Positions 36,379 to 43,899 of a stretch of 64,000 bases of DNA are shown piece by piece. The stretch is from positions 1 through 64,000 of the forward strand of contig CBCTHE010000008.1 in NCBI GenBank assembly GCA_965146665.1. Direction: 5' to 3'. The stretch comes from Ructibacterium sp965146665. Lineage in GTDB: Bacteria > Bacillota > Clostridia > Monoglobales > Monoglobaceae. Numbering within the stretch: the stretch's first letter is position 1; the number at the start of each line of letters is the position of its first letter. Both the position numbers and the translations under genes were made by a program. The notes under the pieces were generated by a model. The model searched no databases. It was given only the letters and a program-made list of their open reading frames with translations, and was not told the DNA's origin.

Positions 36379-37136
36379 GCAGCGGAATGATTGCGGATAT
36401 CCAGAGGGCTTCCGTACACGATGGTCCCGGCCTGCGCACAACGGTGTTTTTCAAGGGCTGTCCGCTGCGGTGCGCCTGGTGCCACAATCCGGAGTGTATC
36501 AGCTTTGAACAGCAGATCCTGTACTATCCTGAAAAATGTATCCATTGCGGGAAGTGCGCGGAAGGCTGCTATAGCGGCTCAAAGGTCGTCTGCGGCAGGG
36601 AATATACCGTGGACGGACTGATGGCCGAGCTCCTTTTAGATCAGGAATATTACAAAAACGGAGGCGGCGTCACCTTTTCCGGCGGAGAGCCGCTGGCACA
36701 GAGGGCGTTTTTAAGCGACGTCATAGACGCGTGTAAGTCGCAGGATATCAACTGTGCAATTGAGACTTCGCTGATATATTATGATAAGGCTATCCTGCAA
36801 AAGCTGGATTTGGTGATGGCGGATTTGAAGATTTGGGACGATACGCTGCACAGGCAGTATACCGGCGTTTCAAACACAGAGATCAAAGAAAACTTCCAGC
36901 GTCTGGACGCGCTTGGGGCGCCGGTCATCGCAAGGACGCCGGTTATCCCCGGTATCCGGCAGGGGATAGAACAAATCGCGGCATTTTTAAAGAAATTAAA
37001 GCACGTGGCAAGGTATGAGCTCTTGCCGTACCACCCTTTGGGCGAGAGCAAACGGCAGGCACTGGGCCTGGAGAGAACCGGTTTTCAGCAGCCGTCCAAG
37101 GAGTACATGAAGCGATTGGAAGCATTTACGTTTTAA
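36375..37136 (+). CDS. Glycyl radical enzyme activase (radical SAM)
   Basis: 253 aa. Radical SAM motif CX3CX2C at C29, C33 and C36 (GCPLRCAWCHNP) binds the 4Fe-4S cluster that splits S-adenosylmethionine. A ferredoxin-like insert at C55, C58, C61 and C65 (CIHCGKCAEGC) can bind one additional cluster, fewer than the two of many non-PFL activases. The glycine-rich VTFSGGEPL motif contacts SAM. Its role is to abstract hydrogen from the glycine of its partner enzyme, evidently the glycyl radical enzyme two genes downstream. The ATG overlaps the preceding stop by 4 bases. Confidence 0.95.
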   Translation: MSSGMIADIQRASVHDGPGLRTTVFFKGCPLRCAWCHNPECISFEQQILYYPEKCIHCGKCAEGCYSGSKVVCGREYTVDGLMAELLLDQEYYKNGGGVTFSGGEPLAQRAFLSDVIDACKSQDINCAIETSLIYYDKAILQKLDLVMADLKIWDDTLHRQYTGVSNTEIKENFQRLDALGAPVIARTPVIPGIRQGIEQIAAFLKKLKHVARYELLPYHPLGESKRQALGLERTGFQQPSKEYMKRLEAFTF

Positions 37137-37179
37137 AAGAAATATCGTACATCAGAGAGAGAAAGGGGAGAATAAGCGT

Positions 37180-38382
37180 ATGGAAATCAAAGACCGGCGG
37201 GAGATTGCGGTTAAAGAAGCCTACGATGTCATCGTGGCCGGAGGCGGCGTCACAGGGGTTGCGGCGGCTGTTACAGCGGCGCGGCGCGGTGCGGCAGTGC
37301 TTTTGCTTGAAAAGAGCGTGAACCTCGGCGGCCTTGCGACAAGCGGGCTGATTTCGTGGTACGAACCGCTGTGTGACGGGAGAGGCCGAAAGCTGATGGG
37401 CGGCATGGCGGAAGAACTGCTGAAACTTTCGATAGAATACGGCTTTGATAACCTCCCGCCAAAGTGGGGCGGCAGCAGGGCGGATACCAAAAGAAACGAA
37501 CGGTATTCCACCTACTTTTCACCGGCTATATTCAGCCTCGCGCTGGATGAGCTGGTGCGGGACAGCGGTGTGAGGCTGCGGTATGACGCCTATGCGGTGT
37601 ATCCTGTGACAGAGGTTGGGCGCTGCGCCGGAGTCATCTGTGAAAGCGTATCGGGTAGGGAATTCTTTGGGGCGAAGGTACTGATCGACGCCACCGGGGA
37701 CGCCTCAATTGCCGAACGGGCAGGCGTGCCGACCGTCCTCGGCGAGAATTATATGACCTATATTGTACACTGCTTTGATCAAGAGGACACTGCAAAGCTT
37801 TTGGCAGACGGGGATCTGTGCGGCTTTCGGCAGTGGAAAAACGCGGGCAGCGATATGCTGGGAAACGGCCATCCGGCGGAGATGAAAAAGCTGGCAGGAA
37901 GCACGGCGGAAGAGATCACCGAATATATGGCCGAAGGAAAAAGGCGGATGTTTGACCGCATCAAAGAGCTGGATAGAGAGAGCTTTGACATTATGGCTCT
38001 GCCATCCATGCCGCAGCTGCGAACCATCCGGCATATTATAGGGAAAGCAGCGTTTTGTGCAGAAGCGGGAAAAGAATTTCCGGACAGCATCGGCGTCTGC
38101 GGGGATTTCCGCCCAAGCGGGATCGGAAATCATTATCAGGTTCCTTTTGGCGCACTGTATCACGAAAAGATCGACAACCTACTCGCCGCAGGGCGGATTA
38201 TCTCTGCGCCGCAGGGGGACGGCTGGGAAGTTTCGCGGGTGATCCCCGTCTGCGCCCTGACGGGCGAGGCGGCGGGCAATGCCGCATACCTTGCGGTGCG
38301 GGAGGGCTGCGGCGTCCCCGAAATTCCGATAAAAAAACTGCAAGCCTTGCAGGAGAGCAGCGGCAATCTGATCTGCCTGTAG
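37180..38382 (+). CDS. FAD-dependent oxidoreductase (FAD_oxidored family)
   Basis: 400 aa, ATG at 37180 with AGAGAAAGGGGAG upstream. Dinucleotide-binding motif GGGVTGVAAAVTAARRGA followed by LLLEKSVNLGGLATSG, as in the FAD_oxidored/succinate-dehydrogenase-like flavoproteins. A second FAD contact is seen in LIDATGDASIAERAGVP, and the C-terminal ISAPQGDGWEVSRVIPVCALTGEAAG is family-typical. It lies between the glycyl radical activase and its enzyme, so it should act on the same pathway, perhaps oxidising the glycyl radical product or preparing its substrate. The electron acceptor and substrate cannot be inferred. Confidence 0.88.
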   Translation: MEIKDRREIAVKEAYDVIVAGGGVTGVAAAVTAARRGAAVLLLEKSVNLGGLATSGLISWYEPLCDGRGRKLMGGMAEELLKLSIEYGFDNLPPKWGGSRADTKRNERYSTYFSPAIFSLALDELVRDSGVRLRYDAYAVYPVTEVGRCAGVICESVSGREFFGAKVLIDATGDASIAERAGVPTVLGENYMTYIVHCFDQEDTAKLLADGDLCGFRQWKNAGSDMLGNGHPAEMKKLAGSTAEEITEYMAEGKRRMFDRIKELDRESFDIMALPSMPQLRTIRHIIGKAAFCAEAGKEFPDSIGVCGDFRPSGIGNHYQVPFGALYHEKIDNLLAAGRIISAPQGDGWEVSRVIPVCALTGEAAGNAAYLAVREGCGVPEIPIKKLQALQESSGNLICL

Positions 38383-38405
38383 GACAAATGAAGGAGTGGA
38401 AGGAT

Positions 38406-40622
38406 ATGCTAACCTATGCGGACCGTTTAAAAGCCATGCGCGAGACGAAGATCAGGCACACGCTGGAAAAGCGGCAGCAAAACGGCTGTACAGATTTAGA
38501 CGACTTCGGGACGGTACCGATTCCGGAAGGGTATGAGGTGGAGCCGTGGTTTAACAGTGAGAACGGCAGCTTTTACGGCTGTGACGGAATGAGCGAGAAT
38601 TTCTGCCGAGTGATCGATGCGCATCCGGCCTATGTGGACCCTATGGAGATGCTGTGCGGCCGCTGGCGGGATATGCTGGTGAACTACCGAGGCGACCTGC
38701 ATTACATGCCGGACTGGCTGAAACCGAAAGCGGAGAAATGGAATTTTACGGGCAAGGGCGCCACCGTACAGTGGAGCAAACGCTGGGATGAAAGCCGGTT
38801 CCCCTATGACGAACTTAAACCCTGGCAGGAGAAATATAACATCACCACCGGCATTGACGGGGACGCGCATTTTGCGTGTGACTACCGGATTGGCTTTGCG
38901 CTCGGGTTTGGCGGGCTGCTGGGGAAGATCCGGCATTACAGAGAGGCGCATCCGGATAAAAAGGAGTTTTATGATGCGGAAGAACGGGTAGTGCTGGCGA
39001 TCCAGGCCTTTATCCAAAAGCATATTGATAAAATCCGGGAGATGCTCCCGCAGGAGGGCCGGCCGGAGATCAAAGAAAGCCTTGAGACCATGCTGAAAAC
39101 TTGCGGGGCGGTGAAAGAAAACCCGCCGCAAACCTTTCAGGAGGCCTGCCAATGGACGGCGTTTTTCAACTGCGCATCCCGGATTTACACCCGCGACGGG
39201 GCGGGGTTTCAGATGGATGAGCTGCTCTGGCCGTATTATGTAAGGGATACGGCGGCAGGAATTTTAGATGATGAAACGGCTAAATTCCTGATAGCCAACC
39301 TGCTGCTAATCGATCCCCACTATTACCAGATATCCGGCGTGGACGAGCTGGACCGGGACAGGACCAATCATTTGTCCTACCTGATTTTAGAGGCGGCAGA
39401 CGCGATCAATATTGCCTGCAATCTGACCGTGCGTGTACACGAGAACTGCGACAGGGCGTTCTTGAAGAAAGCGGTCTATTATTTGTTCAAGAACAAAAAC
39501 GGGTGGCCGCGGTTCTGCAATGACAAGGCGCTTGCCGAGGGCTATATGCGCAGCGGGGTGGACAAGAAAACTGCGCGCGAAAGAATCGCGGTCGGATGCA
39601 ACTGGATGTGCGTGCCGGGAAAAGAGTTCCCGATGAACGATACGGTAAAAATCAATATCGCAAAGGTACTGGAACAGGCTTTGATGGATTTGAGAGACGA
39701 GGAGACAAGAAGTACAGAGCGGCTGTTTGAACTGTTTGAACAGCATTTGAAAAAAGCGATTGAGATTACGGCCGCGGGTATCAATCTGCACATCGACCAT
39801 GTGGGGGAGGTCACGCCTGAGCTAATCATGAATTTGATGATGCACCACAGCCTGGAAAACGGTGAGGATAGCAGCCAGTGCGCGGAGCTCTATACCATCG
39901 GTGTGGACGGCGCAGGCTTAGCAGTCGTGGCGGATTCCTTCGGCGCGATTGAAACCAGGGTCGAGGCTGAGAAGCTCCTATCGTGGGAGAACCTGTTTGA
40001 GGCGCTTGACAACAACTTTGCGGATGAGAGAGCTCACGCGGTCATGAGCTCCGCGCCTAAATACTGTCACGGGGGAACCGCGTCAGATCAATGGGCCGTG
40101 CGGCTGACAGAGGCCTGGGTCAGCCTGGTGAGAGCGCAGAAAATGCCCAAAGGCAGGCGGCTGCTTCCGGGCTGGTTCAGCTGGTCGCGGACGATCGAAT
40201 ACGGCGCAAAGGTGGGGGCGACCCCGAACGGGCGGCGGGCGGGAGAGCCGATTTCGCATGGGGCAAACCCGAACCCGCACTTCCGCCAGGACGGCGCGGT
40301 AACAGCGCAGTCAAACGGGATCGCCTCCGTTCAATGCGGATATGGGAATACAGCGCCGCTGCAAATAGAGTTTGATCCGCAGATCACGATAGAAGAGGGC
40401 GGCGTTGAACGGGTGCTGAATTTGATAGAAGGGCACTTCCGGCAGGGCGGGACGCTGATCAATATCAATGTGCTAGACGGTGAAAAGCTGATGGCTGCGC
40501 ATAAAGACCCGACCCTCTACCCGGATTTGGTGGTGCGAGTGACCGGCTTTACGTCATACTTCGCCAGCCTATCCCCTGAATTCCGCCAGCTTGTGGTGGA
40601 TCGGTTCTTGCAGGGTGTCTGA
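38406..40622 (+). CDS. Glycyl radical enzyme, PFL-like family, unknown reaction
   Basis: 738 aa from ATG 38406, with AAGGAGTGGAAGG upstream; the open frame extends further left but overlaps the FAD gene and lacks homology there. PFL/glycyl-radical fold. The glycyl site is RVTGFTSYF with Gly714, 24 residues from the C-terminus. The thiyl cysteine site is C398 in VGCNWMCVPGKEF. Lyases and dehydratases of this family usually read GCVE with a catalytic Glu two residues after the Cys; here that Glu is replaced (N399, W400) and a second cysteine, C402, follows. It also differs from the adjacent Cys pair of pyruvate formate-lyase. The reaction is therefore not one I can name. It is strictly anaerobic chemistry and needs the activase at 36375-37136. 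Confidence 0.9.
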   Translation: MLTYADRLKAMRETKIRHTLEKRQQNGCTDLDDFGTVPIPEGYEVEPWFNSENGSFYGCDGMSENFCRVIDAHPAYVDPMEMLCGRWRDMLVNYRGDLHYMPDWLKPKAEKWNFTGKGATVQWSKRWDESRFPYDELKPWQEKYNITTGIDGDAHFACDYRIGFALGFGGLLGKIRHYREAHPDKKEFYDAEERVVLAIQAFIQKHIDKIREMLPQEGRPEIKESLETMLKTCGAVKENPPQTFQEACQWTAFFNCASRIYTRDGAGFQMDELLWPYYVRDTAAGILDDETAKFLIANLLLIDPHYYQISGVDELDRDRTNHLSYLILEAADAINIACNLTVRVHENCDRAFLKKAVYYLFKNKNGWPRFCNDKALAEGYMRSGVDKKTARERIAVGCNWMCVPGKEFPMNDTVKINIAKVLEQALMDLRDEETRSTERLFELFEQHLKKAIEITAAGINLHIDHVGEVTPELIMNLMMHHSLENGEDSSQCAELYTIGVDGAGLAVVADSFGAIETRVEAEKLLSWENLFEALDNNFADERAHAVMSSAPKYCHGGTASDQWAVRLTEAWVSLVRAQKMPKGRRLLPGWFSWSRTIEYGAKVGATPNGRRAGEPISHGANPNPHFRQDGAVTAQSNGIASVQCGYGNTAPLQIEFDPQITIEEGGVERVLNLIEGHFRQGGTLININVLDGEKLMAAHKDPTLYPDLVVRVTGFTSYFASLSPEFRQLVVDRFLQGV

Positions 40623-40643
40623 AAAGAGAGGAGCGTTAATGAA

Positions 40644-42422
40644 ATGAAACAGGAGAATACACGTGTTATGGAGATACCAAGACCAGAGCATCCTCAACCC
40701 CAATGGGAGAGGAAAAACTGGATTAATCTTAACGGTGAATGGGCATTTGAAATGGATTGTAGCGGAAGCGCTATTGAGAGGCAAAGATATAAGGAATCGG
40801 ATTTAGAGGGCAGAATTATCGTTCCATTCTGTCCTGAGAGCAAGCTATCGGGTATTGGATACAAGGATTTCATTCCTGCTGTTTGCTACAGCAGAAGCTT
40901 TTGGATTACGGAATCAGATTTGAATGGCAGGATTATACTGCATTTTGGCGCATCGGACTATAAAACGTATGTCTTTATAAACGGAGAAAAAGCAGGAATA
41001 CATATTGGCGGATATACGCCGTTTCAGTTCGATATAACGGATAAGCTTTCAGCTGGCAGTAATACGGTCTTTGTGTATGTGGAGGATGATGTGCGGAGCG
41101 GCCTGCAATGCAGAGGAAAGCAATCTGTTAAGCGCGATTCGCATGAATGCTTATATACTAGAACTACAGGAATATGGCAGACTGTATGGCTGGAGCTTGT
41201 GCCCACGAATTATGTTAAGTATGCAAGGTTTTATCCAGATGTTTATAACTGCGCAGTAGTAATTAGAGGCGAGGTGTGCGGAGCCGGAAGCCTTGAGATA
41301 TCAGTATGTCTGGACGGAGAGGTTGTGGGAAGTGCTGCGGTAGATACAAACGGTAGCTTTTGTGCGTGCATTAAATTATCCCGGAAATTGCTCTGGGAGG
41401 TGGGCAAGGGCGGACTTTATGATGTGTCACTTTCTTTTGGGGACGACCGGGTTAATAGCTATTTTGGCTTGAGAGACATACGCATAGACGGATATAAAAT
41501 ACGCATAAACGGTAAGTCTGTTTTTCAGAGGCTGGTTCTTGATCAGGGGTATTATCCGGATGGCATATATACCGCTCCAACAGAACAGCATCTCAAACGA
41601 GATATTCAGCTTTCTATGGAGGCGGGTTTTAACGGTGCAAGACTTCATGAAAAGGTTTTTGAACCAAGGTTTTTTTATTATGCAGATCAGCTGGGCTATA
41701 TTGTATGGGGAGAGTATGCGGATTGGGGAATCAAAGATTTCAATTCTGGTAATGCTTTTGCAGACGTAATAAACGGTTGGGTTGAGGCCGTTGAGAGAGA
41801 TTTCAATCATCCGTCCATTGTTGGCTGGTGCCCATTTAACGAAACATGGAATTATCATGAAACAATAACTGGAGGCAGGGTGCTGGAAACGATGTATAAG
41901 CTGACGAAAGTGCTGGATCCCACCCGTCCATGCATTGATACCAGCGGAAATTACCATTCCATAACAGATATATACGATTTGCATGATTATGACCAAAATC
42001 CAAAGACTTTTGAAAAACGCTACAGAGCTTTTGGAATAGATGGAAAATTTGATACATCGGAGTATGAACCGGATGCAAAACCCTTTTTCACAAAATTTTA
42101 TAAGTATAAAAAAGGTATGCCGTCTTTTGTAAGCGAGTATGGCGGCATTAAATGGGATCCGGAGGCCATGGAAAAGAGCGACTTGAACCTGAGCTGGGGC
42201 TATGGTAATGCGCCGAAAACCAAGGAAGAGTTTATTGAGCGGTATTGCGGGCTTACTGAGGCGCTACTTTTCAATCCGAATATGTTTGGATTTTGTTATA
42301 CGCAGCTCTACGATGTGGAGCAGGAAAAGAACGGGTTATTTACATATTGGCGACAGGCAAAGTTTGATTTAAGTGAAATCAGGCGGATTAATAGCCAAAA
42401 AGCAAAAATTGAGGAATCGTAA
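40644..42422 (+). CDS. GH2-family glycoside hydrolase, cytoplasmic
   Basis: 592 aa, no signal peptide. ATG at 40644 with GAGAGGAG 10 bases upstream; the ATG at 40639 is followed by a stop. Sugar-binding jelly roll (about 15-190; WINLNGEWAF, IVPFCPESKLSGIGYKD), Ig-like domain (about 195-285) and the TIM barrel (about 290-570). Acid/base E400 in GWCPFNETW and nucleophile E498 in FVSEYGGIKW. This shorter subgroup is common in gut clostridia and acts on beta-linked galactose, glucuronate or similar sugars taken up by the cell. It starts 21 bases after the glycyl radical gene in the same direction, but its codon use and base composition are AT-rich like the genes to its right. Confidence 0.9.
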   Translation: MKQENTRVMEIPRPEHPQPQWERKNWINLNGEWAFEMDCSGSAIERQRYKESDLEGRIIVPFCPESKLSGIGYKDFIPAVCYSRSFWITESDLNGRIILHFGASDYKTYVFINGEKAGIHIGGYTPFQFDITDKLSAGSNTVFVYVEDDVRSGLQCRGKQSVKRDSHECLYTRTTGIWQTVWLELVPTNYVKYARFYPDVYNCAVVIRGEVCGAGSLEISVCLDGEVVGSAAVDTNGSFCACIKLSRKLLWEVGKGGLYDVSLSFGDDRVNSYFGLRDIRIDGYKIRINGKSVFQRLVLDQGYYPDGIYTAPTEQHLKRDIQLSMEAGFNGARLHEKVFEPRFFYYADQLGYIVWGEYADWGIKDFNSGNAFADVINGWVEAVERDFNHPSIVGWCPFNETWNYHETITGGRVLETMYKLTKVLDPTRPCIDTSGNYHSITDIYDLHDYDQNPKTFEKRYRAFGIDGKFDTSEYEPDAKPFFTKFYKYKKGMPSFVSEYGGIKWDPEAMEKSDLNLSWGYGNAPKTKEEFIERYCGLTEALLFNPNMFGFCYTQLYDVEQEKNGLFTYWRQAKFDLSEIRRINSQKAKIEES

Positions 42423-42492
42423 GAAGAACATAAGGGCAATACTATGGTGGAAATATACAGATATATAGTTTTAATCCGAAATCTCCATATGG

Positions 42493-42521
42493 TTGACATA
42501 AATGGTGGTCATTGATATAAT
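42493..42521 (+). promoter_or_regulatory. Consensus sigma-A promoter for locus B two-component system
   Basis: Perfect TTGACA (42493-42498), 17-base spacer and perfect TATAAT (42516-42521), 58 bases before the response regulator ATG at 42580. It should be strong and constitutive. Confidence 0.85.
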
Positions 42522-42579
42522 CTAACTGTTTTTTCTTGAATTGATGTGGTCGTAATCTCGTATAGCAAGGGGGACGTTT

Positions 42580-43899
42580 ATGTATAAGATGATGATTGTA
42601 GACGATGAACGGCTTATTCGGGAAGGACTTAGCAAGCTGAACTGGAAGCAGTATGGGATAGAGATCCGCGCTGTTTGCAAAAACGGACTTGAGGCTGTAG
42701 AAAAAATCAAAGAAGATATACCGGATATCATTATGTTTGATATCTGTATGCCAATTATGGATGGATTAGAGCTTGCAACATATATCAATAAAAATCATCC
42801 TGATATTAACATGGTTGTGCTGAGCGGCTACAGTGATTTCACTTATGCAAAGGAGTGCATAAAGCTAGGCGTTTTCGACTATATTCTAAAGCCTATAGAC
42901 AGCGACCAGCTTTCTTCGGCTTTTCGGAGAGTGGTGAAGCACTTGGCAGAAGAAAAGGACAAAATACGCCAAAATGATATTTCTGAAGAAATTATAAAGG
43001 AAACTATTGCTGAAAAGCTGGTGCAGGGTAAGGATGTTTATGGAGCAGAGCTTGATATTTTCAAAACCTTGGTTGAAGGTGATAGTATACGTGTAGCCGC
43101 TTTTGTTCAGGATACCATGACTGCAAAGAATACAAGTAATATGAAAAGAGTTGGGAAAAGCTTCCGGGAGGTTTTTTCAAAATATATTAAAGATACAGAC
43201 GCTGGATATTATTATGTTCAGATAAAAGAGGGCAGAGTGATGGGCTATCTTATCCTTACAAAGGATGCGGCAAATAGCAACAAAGAACAGTTAAAAGAGG
43301 AGTTGCTGGCACTGAAGGAGAAGCTGTATAAGGAAAATTTACCTGTAAAATTCACGGGTTCGTGGGTGGTCAGTGATATTTTTAAAGGAATGTATAATAT
43401 ACACAGCACTGTCAAAAGAATCGAAGAGTATTATCATGTAGCATTTCTGTCAAATACAATCGAATTCATTTGTACGGAAAAAAGTGGTGCAGTTACGGCG
43501 GACAGCCGATCAAATTACGAAAAAACAAATATAATAAGAGATGAGAAAGGGAAGCCGAATAATATAAAACAAAACGTCCTTGATGAGGTTTTTGAATATA
43601 TTTATTGTCACTACGACAAACCAATTAATCTAGCCAGTGTAGCCAACGAGGTTCATCTTAATTCTTCGTATTTGAGTGAGCTTTTTAAGAAAAATACCGG
43701 TATCAATTTTATTGATTATCTTACAAATTATCGCATACAAAAAGCGCTTGTTTTATTAAAAAACAGCGATTTAAAGATTAACGAGATATCTCAGATGGTA
43801 GGTATTGAGCCCAAATACTTTGGAAGTGTTTTTAAAAAATGTATGGGGATTACAGCTATGGAGTATCGGAGAAAGGGGCAAGAACCGGGTGAAATCTGA
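42580..43899 (+). CDS. Response regulator, YesN/AraC type (locus B)
   Basis: 439 aa, ATG at 42580 with AAGGGGGACG upstream. Receiver domain: VDDERLIREGLSKL, D54 in FDICMPIMDG, and the Lys in YILKPIDS. A middle region of about 200 residues, then two AraC helix-turn-helix motifs (INLASVANEVHLNSSYLSELFKKNTG and INEISQMVGIEPKYFGSVFKKCMGITAMEYRR). It is paralogous to the regulator at 26903-28435 and would be driven by the kinase gene overlapping its 3' end. Likely targets are the binding protein, permease and surface genes downstream. Confidence 0.95.
   Translation: MYKMMIVDDERLIREGLSKLNWKQYGIEIRAVCKNGLEAVEKIKEDIPDIIMFDICMPIMDGLELATYINKNHPDINMVVLSGYSDFTYAKECIKLGVFDYILKPIDSDQLSSAFRRVVKHLAEEKDKIRQNDISEEIIKETIAEKLVQGKDVYGAELDIFKTLVEGDSIRVAAFVQDTMTAKNTSNMKRVGKSFREVFSKYIKDTDAGYYYVQIKEGRVMGYLILTKDAANSNKEQLKEELLALKEKLYKENLPVKFTGSWVVSDIFKGMYNIHSTVKRIEEYYHVAFLSNTIEFICTEKSGAVTADSRSNYEKTNIIRDEKGKPNNIKQNVLDEVFEYIYCHYDKPINLASVANEVHLNSSYLSELFKKNTGINFIDYLTNYRIQKALVLLKNSDLKINEISQMVGIEPKYFGSVFKKCMGITAMEYRRKGQEPGEI

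Noticed and set aside
38055..38405. Possible N-terminal extension of the glycyl radical enzyme
   Set aside because: The extra frame overlaps the FAD oxidoreductase gene, is Arg/Gly-rich nonsense, and the ATG at 38406 has a good ribosome binding site and starts the family's usual N-terminus.
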